A DNA stretch of 64,000 bases from Gulosibacter macacae. Lineage in GTDB: Bacteria; Actinomycetota; Actinomycetes; Actinomycetales; Microbacteriaceae. The stretch spans positions 1 to 64,000 of the forward strand of contig NZ_RQVS01000009.1 of the NCBI RefSeq assembly GCF_003865375.1, in the 5' to 3' direction. Positions 33,182-41,057 of this stretch are shown piece after piece (within the stretch, counting starts at the first letter, position 1; each line of letters starts with the position of its first letter). The notes beneath the pieces were generated by a model, which saw only the letters and a list, made by a program, of their open reading frames with translations, ran no database searches and had not been told where the DNA came from. The translations under genes were made by a program, and so were the position numbers.

Positions 33182-33730
33182 GTGACCTCGAAGCTCAATG
33201 AGCCAGCGCTGTTGGCACGGGCGAAAGAGGGCGATCGCCGCGCATTCGATGCGCTGATGACTCCGTATCGCGACCGGCTCTGGGCCGTTTGTCTGCGTAC
33301 CACCGGTCACAAGGCTGACGCCGAAGATGCGCTCCAGGATGCGCTGATCGCCATTTGGCAGAACCTGCCGAAGTTCCGCGGCGAGGCCTCGATCTCGACC
33401 TGGGCATTCCGCATTGCTTCGAACTCAGCGCTCGCGGTCATTCGTAAGCGCCGTGACGTCACCATTGACGACGAAGCCGCGGACTATGTGCTTGACCAGC
33501 CCGACGGTACCGATCTGGCCGAGGACAGCGCCGTTCGCGACCGCGTGCAACGGGCGCTGTCGACCCTCGGCGATGACTTCCGCGTGGCGATCGTGCTGCG
33601 TGAGTTCGCTGACTACACCTATGAGCAGATTGCCGAGTACCAGCAGGTGCCGGTGCAGACCGTGCGCTCACGGCTCAGCCGCGCCCGCACACAGCTCAAG
33701 GCTGCGCTCGAGGCGCAGGAAATCGCCTAA
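33182..33730 (+). CDS. ECF-type RNA polymerase sigma factor
   Basis: A 182-residue sigma-70 family factor of the extracytoplasmic-function class. Region 2 (about 23-91) contains the helix DAEDALQDALIAIWQNLPKF; region 4 (about 126-176) has YEQIAEYQQVPVQTVRSRLSRAR. Regions 1 and 3 are missing, as expected. I chose GTG 33182 because GGAGG (33172-33176) precedes it by 5 nt; an open frame extends upstream to 33068 without such a site. No anti-sigma gene is adjacent. Divergent from three genes with matched GGAACTTT promoters, it is the obvious candidate to transcribe them. Confidence 0.88.
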   Translation: MTSKLNEPALLARAKEGDRRAFDALMTPYRDRLWAVCLRTTGHKADAEDALQDALIAIWQNLPKFRGEASISTWAFRIASNSALAVIRKRRDVTIDDEAADYVLDQPDGTDLAEDSAVRDRVQRALSTLGDDFRVAIVLREFADYTYEQIAEYQQVPVQTVRSRLSRARTQLKAALEAQEIA

Positions 33731-33832
33731 CCGAAGTTCGCGTTGGTGCCTTGCGGGGCACGCTTGCCGCCGAGGAACGTCTGGAGCGCACCCGCCTGCC
33801 GGGGATAGTCGGGCCTCCCTAGATCAATTTCC

Positions 33833-35656
33833 CTAGCCCTCAAGCACCTCGCCAATTTCCAGCCAGCGCAACTCGAGCTCATCCGCCTCATCGGCATGCG
33901 CTTGTCGAGCCTCCCCAAGCGCCGCAAGTGCCGCGAAATCGCTCTGATCTGCCGCGGCGAGCTTCGCATCCGCCGCGGCGAGCTCGTTACGCAGGCGCCC
34001 GAGCCGTCGCTCAATTGACTGCATCTCTTTTTCGAGATTGCGCCGCTCGGCGCCCGAAATTGTGGTGGTTGCCGCTGGTGCCGCTGGTGCCGCAGTGCCC
34101 GTGGTTGCGGCAGCGACCGCGGCCATGGGGGAGGAGCCGCGCTGCGCATCCGGTTGCTGTCGCCGCAACGCCAGGTACTCGTCGACGCCGCCCGGCAGGT
34201 GCCGCAGCTTGCCGTCGAGCACGGCGTATTGCTGATCGGTGATGCGCTCGAGTAGATAGCGGTCGTGGGAGACGACGAGCAGGGTGCCCGGCCACGAATC
34301 GAGCAGATCTTCCATCGCGGCGAGCATGTCGGTGTCGAGATCGTTTGTCGGCTCATCAAGGATGAGCACATTCGGCTCATCAAGCAGGATGAGCAGGAGC
34401 TGCAGGCGGCGTTTCTGGCCGCCCGAGAGATCCTTAACGGGAGTCTGCAGCTGGGCGCTCGTGAAGCCGAGCTGTTCGAGCAGCTGCGAGGGTGTCATCT
34501 CGCTACCGTCGGCAACATAGGTGCGCTTGATACGCGCGAACACCTCGAACACCTTCTCGTCGAGGTGCTCGGCAAGTTCGTCGAGCTGCTGGGTGAGCTG
34601 GGCGATGCGCACGGTCTTGCCATGCTTCACGCGACCAGCGGTCGGTTCCTGTTCACCGGCGATGAGCCGCAGCAGGGTCGACTTGCCAGCACCATTGACG
34701 CCGAGAATGCCGGTGCGCTCACCCGGCGCGATCCGCCAGGTGACGCCGCTGAGCACCTCGCGCTCGCCATAGGAGACGCCAGCGCCCTCGAGATCGACGA
34801 CGTCTTTGCCGAGCCGAGCCACGGCCATCCGTTGCAGCTCGATGGCATTGCGCACCGGCGGCTCATTCGCGATGAGCTGGTTTGCCGCTTCGATGCGGAA
34901 CTTCGGTTTCGCCGTGCGCGCCGGGGCGCCGCGGCGCAACCAGGCAAGTTCCTTGCGCATGAGGTTCTGCCGCTTCTGCTCGACCACAGCGGCCTGACGG
35001 TCGCGTTCCACGCGCTGCAACACGTAGGCCGCGTAGCCGCCCTCAAAGGGCTCGAGGATGCGGTCGTGCACCTCCCAGGTTGCCGTGCAGACGGCGTCGA
35101 GGAACCAGCGATCGTGGGTGACGACGACGAGCGCGCCGTCATTCTTGCCCCAGCGGGCATTGAGGTGATCGGCGAGCCAGTGCACCCCCTCAATGTCGAG
35201 GTGGTTCGTTGGCTCATCGAGGAGCACAATGTCCCAATCGTCGATGAGAAGTGCCGCGAGGGCCACTCGTCGCTGCTGCCCACCCGAGAGGTCGCCGACT
35301 CGCGCATCCCAGGGGAGGTCAGCGACGAGGCCGCCAATGACATCGCGGATGCGCGGATCTCCCGCCCATTCATGCTCGGGCCGGTCGCCGACAATCGCCG
35401 CGCCCACCGTGAGGTCGGGATCGAGCGTGTCGGCCTGGTCGAGCATGCCGATGGTGGTGCCGCGGCGCACGGTCACCTGTCCATCGTCGGGTTGCATCCG
35501 CCCGGCAATGAGCTTCATGAGCGTCGATTTGCCATCGCCATTGCGGCCGACGATGCCAATGCGGTCACCCTCGGCGATGCCGATCGTGACGTCGTCGAAG
35601 ACCACCTTCGTTGGGAATTCGAGGTGAAGGTGTTCTGCGCCGAGAAGATGAGCCAT
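33833..35656 (-). CDS. ABC-F family ATPase (Uup-like)
   Basis: A 607-residue protein with two ABC domains and no membrane segment. Walker A motifs are GRNGDGKST (about 37-45) and GVNGAGKST; signatures LSGGQQRR and LSGGQKRR each precede LLDEPTNHLD-type Walker B. The C-terminal 100 residues form a coiled coil (EKEMQSIERRLGRLRNELAAADAKLAAADQ in segments), as in Uup. ABC-F proteins act on ribosomes; antibiotic-protection members exist, but this looks like the housekeeping type. It converges on the sigma gene. Confidence 0.88.
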   Translation of the reverse strand: MAHLLGAEHLHLEFPTKVVFDDVTIGIAEGDRIGIVGRNGDGKSTLMKLIAGRMQPDDGQVTVRRGTTIGMLDQADTLDPDLTVGAAIVGDRPEHEWAGDPRIRDVIGGLVADLPWDARVGDLSGGQQRRVALAALLIDDWDIVLLDEPTNHLDIEGVHWLADHLNARWGKNDGALVVVTHDRWFLDAVCTATWEVHDRILEPFEGGYAAYVLQRVERDRQAAVVEQKRQNLMRKELAWLRRGAPARTAKPKFRIEAANQLIANEPPVRNAIELQRMAVARLGKDVVDLEGAGVSYGEREVLSGVTWRIAPGERTGILGVNGAGKSTLLRLIAGEQEPTAGRVKHGKTVRIAQLTQQLDELAEHLDEKVFEVFARIKRTYVADGSEMTPSQLLEQLGFTSAQLQTPVKDLSGGQKRRLQLLLILLDEPNVLILDEPTNDLDTDMLAAMEDLLDSWPGTLLVVSHDRYLLERITDQQYAVLDGKLRHLPGGVDEYLALRRQQPDAQRGSSPMAAVAAATTGTAAPAAPAATTTISGAERRNLEKEMQSIERRLGRLRNELAAADAKLAAADQSDFAALAALGEARQAHADEADELELRWLEIGEVLEG

Positions 35657-35686
35657 AGCGCTCTATTCTGCCCTGCCGCGCGCTCC

Positions 35687-35809
35687 TTAGCCCTGGCGAC
35701 CCTTGAAGCGGGGATTGAGCTTGTTGATCACGTGGACGCGACCGCGCCGCCGCACCACCTGGGCGCCGGGCTGCTTCTTGAGTGACTTGATCGATGCGCG
35801 AACCTTCAT
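35687..35809 (-). CDS. rpmJ: 50S ribosomal protein bL36, zinc-independent (C-minus) form
   Basis: A 40-residue basic protein opening [15 protein letters not shown] and ending [13 protein letters not shown]. It is the bL36 fold without the Cys-x2-Cys ... Cys-x4-His zinc ligands of the primary form; it has no cysteine at all. Such alternative bL36 is made when zinc is scarce and replaces the zinc-binding copy in ribosomes. GGAGG precedes the ATG. The region upstream carries a Zur-box-like palindrome shared with the divergent CobW-like gene. Confidence 0.93.
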   Translation of the reverse strand: MKVRASIKSLKKQPGAQVVRRRGRVHVINKLNPRFKGRQG

Positions 35810-35835
35810 ACGTGCCTCCAGGCTTATCAAAACTA

Positions 35836-35854
35836 AATGAGAATAGTTATCATT
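35836..35854. promoter_or_regulatory. Zur-box-like palindrome
   Basis: AATGAGAATAGTTATCATT is a 19-bp imperfect palindrome of the TGAnAAnnnTTnTCA type bound by Zur/Fur repressors. It lies between the zinc-free bL36 gene and the divergent CobW/COG0523-like gene, both standard members of actinobacterial Zur regulons. The local AT-richness stands out in this high-GC window. Zur itself is not in the window. Confidence 0.75.
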
Positions 35855-35919
35855 AGACTAGCCGAAGTGCTGGCGAGGTTTCAGCCAGCGCTGAGCAGAG
35901 CGAATGAGTAGGGGATCGC

Positions 35920-36954
35920 GTGGAACAGGTAGACGTGTTGGCGGTAGTGGGCAGTTGCGCGCCCGAGCGGATGGCGTTTGCTCGCCGCTTGGCCATCGCA
36001 ACCGGCCGGATATTCATTGCCGCGGGCCGCTTGTCGGCCTCGCCAGACCCGCTAGACGAAGCGCTCGCGCTCGCACCCTGGGCGCAGGAAGCCGGCGCGG
36101 TCATCGAGATACCCGGCAGCATCCTCGCCACCGAGCTCGTGGGCACGCTCGCCCAACAGGACGCGCCAACGGAGCTGAGCGGAGTGATCTGCGTGGTCGA
36201 CGCGGCGCACCTCCTGCGCGATCTCGGCCGCGATGACTACATTGTGCGCCGACCACGCGTGTGGCGGGAGGGTGCGAGCGTGCGCTACACGGCCCGCGCC
36301 ATGCTCACCGTGCAGCAGCTCGAATTCGCCTCGACGATCGTGCTCGTGAACTGGGATGCGCTCGAGACCGACGAACTCGCCACCGTCATGGCGCTCATCT
36401 CGCATCTCAGCCCGCAGGCACGAGTCGACCTCGATGACGAGAGGCGTGCGATTGCGACCGATGGGGTCGCCTACAGCGTGGGGCAGGAGCGGCCCGGCTG
36501 GGTGACGATCCTCAACCACGAGTTTGCCCCGCAATTTACCGACGAGCGTGTGAGTGCGGGGCGGTACGAGCAGCTGCGCCCACTGCATCCTGGTCGTCTG
36601 CAGCAGTTTCTGGATGAACGGCTTGAGCCGCGGGAGTTCGGTACCGTGATTCGCTCGGCGGGATTCTGCCGCCTCGCCACTCGTCCCGATGTCAGCGCGC
36701 AATGGGATCACATTGGTTCGATGATCTCGTTTGATCCGCTCGTGAGCGCAGCAGGCGATGACGAGGATGCGAGCCTCCTCGCCATCGGCCAGGAAATCGC
36801 GATCATTGGCCTCGATCTTGATCTCGAGGCCCTCGGCGTCGCCCTCGATGAGGCCGCACTCACCGATGCAGAACTCCTCGCGGGGCGTGAAGCCTGGGCT
36901 ACGTTCGACGACCCATTTCCGGCGTGGAATGTGAGTGCCGAGCGAACCGACTAG
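35920..36954 (+). CDS. degenerate CobW/COG0523-like protein
   Basis: A 344-residue protein. The C-terminal half has CobW_C features (VIRSAGFCRLATRPDVSAQW..., GQEIAIIGLDLDLEAL). The N-terminal half follows the G3E GTPase layout (VLAVVGSCAPERMAF, VCVVDAAHLL) but the P-loop lysine/GxxGxGKT is missing, and the CxCC metal-binding motif is not seen. COG0523 proteins are zinc metallochaperones; a family member that lost nucleotide binding is unusual. GTG 35920 is preceded by AGGGGA. The shared Zur-like box predicts induction under zinc limitation. Confidence 0.72.
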   Translation: MEQVDVLAVVGSCAPERMAFARRLAIATGRIFIAAGRLSASPDPLDEALALAPWAQEAGAVIEIPGSILATELVGTLAQQDAPTELSGVICVVDAAHLLRDLGRDDYIVRRPRVWREGASVRYTARAMLTVQQLEFASTIVLVNWDALETDELATVMALISHLSPQARVDLDDERRAIATDGVAYSVGQERPGWVTILNHEFAPQFTDERVSAGRYEQLRPLHPGRLQQFLDERLEPREFGTVIRSAGFCRLATRPDVSAQWDHIGSMISFDPLVSAAGDDEDASLLAIGQEIAIIGLDLDLEALGVALDEAALTDAELLAGREAWATFDDPFPAWNVSAERTD

Positions 36955-36980
36955 CGGAGACTAGCGGTGGCGAGCGGCGA

Positions 36981-37490
36981 CTATTTCGTGGTGCCCATGC
37001 GCAGTGACAGGGCTCGCAGGCCCCGTTCGAGCGCGGCGATCTCAGCAGCATCCACGCTTTCGAGGAGCGTCGATTCGTCGCCAAGGAGGCCCGTGAGTGC
37101 TCGGTCGACCCGCTCGACACCCTCGGCCGTCATGCGCACGAGCACACTGCGACCATCGGCGGGATCGTCTTCGCGCACGACGAGCCCGCGCTCGGCGAGC
37201 CGATCGATGCGATTGGTCATCGTGCCCGACGACACCAGGTTCGACTCCACCAATTGCTTTGGCGTGAGGGCGTGTGGGGCGCCAGCGCGACGCAAGGCCG
37301 AGAGCACATCGAACTCCCAAAGCTCAAGCCCGGCCTCCGCGAACGCACGCTTGCGCAAGCCGTCGAGCTGACGCGCAATGCGCTCGACGCGCGAAAACAC
37401 CTTGAGCGGGGCGACATCGAGGTCGGCACGCACCATCGTCCAATCGCGCACGATCGCGTCGACAGCATCCTCATTCGAAGTCTCGGCCAT
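36981..37490 (-). CDS. MarR family transcriptional regulator
   Basis: A 169-residue winged-helix regulator. The DNA-binding part (LTPKQLVESNLVSSGTMTNRIDRLAERGLVVR) and the wing (DDPADGRSVLVRMTAEG) are typical. Ligand and targets are unknown; no efflux or enzyme gene is adjacent. An in-frame ATG at 37499 would add three residues, but a CATAAT box 7 nt before ATG 37488-37490 favours leaderless initiation there. Confidence 0.85.
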   Translation of the reverse strand: MAETSNEDAVDAIVRDWTMVRADLDVAPLKVFSRVERIARQLDGLRKRAFAEAGLELWEFDVLSALRRAGAPHALTPKQLVESNLVSSGTMTNRIDRLAERGLVVREDDPADGRSVLVRMTAEGVERVDRALTGLLGDESTLLESVDAAEIAALERGLRALSLRMGTTK

Positions 37491-37596
37491 ACCTGCCATT
37501 ATGGCTGGTCGGATGCGGTGGATTCAGCGCGAGGCAGTGTCGCTGGTGCGTGCGTGGCGCCGAGGCGTGGCAGACTAGTCGGGCGCGAATGCGTGG

Positions 37597-37668
37597 TCCT
37601 CCTTGGTGTAACGGCAGCACGACAGCCTTTGGAGCTGTGAGGTCCAGGTTCGAATCCTGGGGGAGGAA
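37597..37668 (+). tRNA. tRNA-Gln (TTG)
   Basis: A 72-nt cloverleaf: acceptor TCCTCCT pairs with GGGAGGA, the anticodon stem ACAGC/GCTGT holds loop CTTTGGA with anticodon TTG, and the T arm is CCAGG-TTCGAAT-CCTGG. No CCA is encoded. It precedes glmU, a common actinobacterial arrangement. Confidence 0.95.
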
Positions 37669-37738
37669 CGAAGGTGTGCGGTCTCGCGCGCCGACGAACG
37701 GCATCCGAATTTCGCCCGCATCCGCATCTGGAGGAACC

Positions 37739-39214
37739 GTGACTGAATCGAATCTCGCCGTCGTCATCTTGGCCGCAGGCCAGGGCACGCGCATGAAGTC
37801 GGCCACGCCGAAGGTGCTGCACCGACTCGGTGGTGTGCCGCTGATCGGCCACGTGCTCCACACCGCCGCTGAGCTCGGCCCTGCGCATGTGGTCGCCGTC
37901 GTGCGTCACGACCGCGACCGCGTCGTCGAGGCAATCTTGGAGTTCGCGCCGACGACGATCATTGCCGACCAGGATGAGGTGCCCGGCACTGGCCGCGCGC
38001 TTGAGGCCGGTCTTGACGCGCTGCCCGCCGACTTTGACGGAGATGTTGTCGTGCTCTCGGGCGATGTGCCGCTTCTTGATTCGGTGACCGTGGGCCGTCT
38101 CATCGAGACCCACCGCGACGACCGCGATGACCTCACGCTGCTCAGCGCGTTCTACGACGACCCGACCGGCTTTGGGCGCATCATCCGTGCCCACGACGGC
38201 ACCTTTGAGGCGATTGTCGAGCACAAGGATGCGAGCGATGAGCAGCGTCGCGTGAGCGAAATCAATGCTGGTGTGTACGCCTTCACGGTGAAGTCGGCGC
38301 GCGCCTCGCTCGCCAAGGTGAAGATGGCGAATGCCCAGGGCGAGAAATACCTCACCGACACCGCCGCGGTGATCAAGGCCGACGGTGGGCGCATTGCTGC
38401 CGTTGCGATCACTGACCCGTGGCTCGTGCAGGGCATCAACGACCGCGCCCAGCTCGGTGCGACGGCGCGCGAGTACAACCGCCGCATCCTCGACTACTGG
38501 ATGCGCGAGGGCGTCACGATCATCGATCCCGACACCACGATCATCGAACGCGATGTCACGCTCGGCCAAGATGTCGAGATTCAGCCGGGCACGCAGCTAC
38601 GCGGCGCGACCACGGTCGCCTCGGGTGCGATCATCGGGCCCGACACGACGCTCGTCGACTGCGAGGTCGGCGAGGATGCGGTCATCAAGCGCACTGACGC
38701 CACCCTCTCGGTCATCGGCGCGAAGGCAACGGTTGGCCCCTGGAGCTATCTGCGCCCGAACTCGGTCATTGGTGTTGGCGCGAAGGTCGGCACCTTTGTT
38801 GAGACGAAGAACTCGACCCTCGGCGAGGGCGCCAAGGTACCGCACCTCTCGTACATCGGCGATGCCGAGATTGGCGCCGGTTCAAACATCGGCGCGGGCG
38901 CGATCACCGCGAACTACGACGGCCAGCACAAGCACCGCACCACTGTCGGTCGCGATGTGAAGATTGGCTCGGACAACGTGTTCGTGGCGCCGGTCACCGT
39001 CGGCGACGGCGCCTACTCTGGCGCAGGTACGACCATCCGTAAGGATGTGCCGGCCGGTGCACTCGCCGTGAATGCCTCGCCGCAGCGCAACCTCGAGGGC
39101 TGGGTGGTGAAGAACCGTCCGGGCACCGCAGCGGCGATTGCCGCGGAAGGTGCCACCCAGGCGGCGAAGCAGGCGGCAGACCAGGCGACAGAGGCGGCTC
39201 CCGAATCGGAGTAA
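37739..39214 (+). CDS. glmU: bifunctional GlmU (N-acetylglucosamine-1-P uridyltransferase/acetyltransferase)
   Basis: A 491-residue enzyme making UDP-N-acetylglucosamine for peptidoglycan. The N-terminal uridyltransferase has LAAGQGTRMKSATPKVLH; the C-terminal left-handed beta-helix has hexapeptide repeats (about 265-430) and the acetyltransferase site GAGAITANYDG. The last 30 residues are an Ala/Gln-rich tail common in actinobacterial GlmU. GTG 37739 has CTGGAGG directly upstream; the frame is open through the tRNA but that is not coding. prs follows 47 bp downstream. Confidence 0.95.
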   Translation: MTESNLAVVILAAGQGTRMKSATPKVLHRLGGVPLIGHVLHTAAELGPAHVVAVVRHDRDRVVEAILEFAPTTIIADQDEVPGTGRALEAGLDALPADFDGDVVVLSGDVPLLDSVTVGRLIETHRDDRDDLTLLSAFYDDPTGFGRIIRAHDGTFEAIVEHKDASDEQRRVSEINAGVYAFTVKSARASLAKVKMANAQGEKYLTDTAAVIKADGGRIAAVAITDPWLVQGINDRAQLGATAREYNRRILDYWMREGVTIIDPDTTIIERDVTLGQDVEIQPGTQLRGATTVASGAIIGPDTTLVDCEVGEDAVIKRTDATLSVIGAKATVGPWSYLRPNSVIGVGAKVGTFVETKNSTLGEGAKVPHLSYIGDAEIGAGSNIGAGAITANYDGQHKHRTTVGRDVKIGSDNVFVAPVTVGDGAYSGAGTTIRKDVPAGALAVNASPQRNLEGWVVKNRPGTAAAIAAEGATQAAKQAADQATEAAPESE

Positions 39215-39261
39215 CCTGGTCTCGCACCACTCCGAGCCGATCAGCACAAAGGCGGTATTCA

Positions 39262-40242
39262 GTGTCCGGCATTCTTCACCCCGGTGAAAAGCGACTCGTA
39301 CTCATCTCCGGGCGGGCGCATCCCCAGCTCGCCGCAGAAATCGCCGACGAGCTCGGGACGGAGCTCCTCGACACCGAGTCGCGCACCTTCGCGAACGGTG
39401 AGATCTACGCTCGCTTTGGTGAGTCGGTTCGTGGCGCGGATGCCTTCGTCATCCAGTCGCACACCGAGCCGATCAACGAGTGGATCATGGAGCAGCTCAT
39501 CATGGTCGACGCGCTCAAGCGCGCCTCGGCCAAGCGCATCACCGTGGTTGCTCCGTGCTACCCCTACGCCCGCCAGGACAAGAAGGGCCGCGGTCGCGAG
39601 CCGATCTCGGCACGCCTGGTTGCCGATCTCTTCAAGACCGCCGGCGCTGACCGCATCATGTCGGTCGACCTGCACGCCTCCCAGATTCAGGGCTTCTTCG
39701 ACGGTCCCGTCGACCACCTGTTCGCCATGCCGGTGCTCATGAAGTACTTCAAGGACAAGCTCGGCGACGACCCCAACCTCACCGTCGTCTCGCCCGACAT
39801 GGGGCGCGTGCGCGTCGCTGACCGCTGGTCGGATGAACTCGGTGCGCCGCTCGCGATCATCCACAAGCGCCGTGACCCGAAGGTCGCGAACGAGGTAACC
39901 GTGCACGACATCGTCGGTCACGTCGAAGGCCGCACCTGCCTCATGGTCGATGACCTCATCGACACCGGCGGCACGATTCTCAAGGCGGCGCAGGCCCTCA
40001 AGGAGAACGGCGCCAAGAGCGTCATCGTTGCCGCCACGCACGCGGTGTTCTCGGGCCCCGCGACCGAGCGGCTCTCGCACGAGTGCATTGACGAGGTCGT
40101 TGTCACCGACACGCTGCCGCTGCCGGACGACAAGCGTTTCCCGACGCTTACCGTGCTGCCCATCGCGCCGCTCATTGCCCGCGCGATTCACGAAGTCTTC
40201 GAGGACGGTTCGGTCACCTCGATGTTTGACGGCGCAGCCTAA
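39262..40242 (+). CDS. prs: ribose-phosphate pyrophosphokinase
   Basis: A 326-residue PRPP synthase. Motifs: ATP-binding region FANGEIYARF, catalytic flexible-loop region YARQDKKGRGREPIS, DLHASQIQGFFD, and the PRPP loop VDDLIDTGGT. It supplies PRPP to nucleotide, His, Trp and NAD synthesis. The start is GTG 39262, and the gene forms the conserved glmU-prs pair. Confidence 0.96.
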   Translation: MSGILHPGEKRLVLISGRAHPQLAAEIADELGTELLDTESRTFANGEIYARFGESVRGADAFVIQSHTEPINEWIMEQLIMVDALKRASAKRITVVAPCYPYARQDKKGRGREPISARLVADLFKTAGADRIMSVDLHASQIQGFFDGPVDHLFAMPVLMKYFKDKLGDDPNLTVVSPDMGRVRVADRWSDELGAPLAIIHKRRDPKVANEVTVHDIVGHVEGRTCLMVDDLIDTGGTILKAAQALKENGAKSVIVAATHAVFSGPATERLSHECIDEVVVTDTLPLPDDKRFPTLTVLPIAPLIARAIHEVFEDGSVTSMFDGAA

Positions 40243-40281
40243 GCCGCGCCGCACCACCCGCTGACCTTCTAGGAGACTGTC

Positions 40282-41055
40282 ATGAGCATCCTTGCCTCGC
40301 TGCAGCAGGCCCTTGCGGACGGTGACATTGAAGTCATCGACCTCACGACGCCCCTCGCCGATGACACGGTGATTCTCGAACTGCCGGCCCAGTTTGCCAA
40401 CACGCGCGGGCTTTCGGTCACCGAGGTGTCGCGCTACGACGACCGGGGTCCGGCCTGGGCCTGGAACGATCTGCAGGTCGGTGAGCACGCCGGTACGCAC
40501 CTGGATGCGCCGGTGCACTGGATTAGCGGCCGTGACGGTAAGTCGGTGGATCAGATCGAGCCCGGTCGCCTCGTCGGTCCGATTGTCGTCATCGACAAGA
40601 CCGCCGAAGTGGCTGAGAACCCCGACTTCGATCTCGAACCCGAGCACTTCGAGGCGTGGATCGCCGAGCACGGCCCGCTGCCCGACAATTGCTGGGTGCT
40701 TTTCCGCACCGGCTGGTCGCAGTACGCGCACTCGCGTGACACCTTCCTCAACGCCGACGCCGAGGGTCCGCACACGCCCGGTGTTTCGGTGGCAGGCGCG
40801 CAGTGGCTCGCGTCGAACCCGAAGGTATCGGGTTTTGGCGTCGAGACCGTCGGCATTGACTCGGGCCAGGCGGGCACCTTCGACCCGGTCTACCCGGTGC
40901 ACTACTTTTTGCTTGGCGCCGACAAGTACGGTCTCACCTCGCTCGTTGGCCTCGACCGTCTGCCGGTCACTGGCGCGATGATTTCAGTGAGTCCGCTCAA
41001 CGTCGTTGGCGGCACCGGCGCGCCCGCGCGCGTGTTCGCCTACGTCGAGCGCTAG
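40282..41055 (+). CDS. cyclase-family (kynurenine formamidase-like) hydrolase
   Basis: A 257-residue PF04199-type metal-dependent hydrolase with the signature HAGTHLDAPVHW (about residues 71-82) supplying metal ligands, plus DCWVLFRTGW- and GVETVGIDSGQ-type motifs. Family members open amide or lactam bonds, e.g. N-formylkynurenine or isatin. AGGAG precedes ATG 40282. It is 2 bp from the ThDP enzyme gene, so the two proteins probably serve one catabolic path. Confidence 0.85.
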   Translation: MSILASLQQALADGDIEVIDLTTPLADDTVILELPAQFANTRGLSVTEVSRYDDRGPAWAWNDLQVGEHAGTHLDAPVHWISGRDGKSVDQIEPGRLVGPIVVIDKTAEVAENPDFDLEPEHFEAWIAEHGPLPDNCWVLFRTGWSQYAHSRDTFLNADAEGPHTPGVSVAGAQWLASNPKVSGFGVETVGIDSGQAGTFDPVYPVHYFLLGADKYGLTSLVGLDRLPVTGAMISVSPLNVVGGTGAPARVFAYVER

Positions 41056-41057
41056 CA

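Noticed and set aside
33833-35656. Antibiotic-resistance ABC-F
   Set aside because: The Uup-like length and C-terminal coiled coil point to the housekeeping type; no resistance-type linker or leader/attenuator was recognised.
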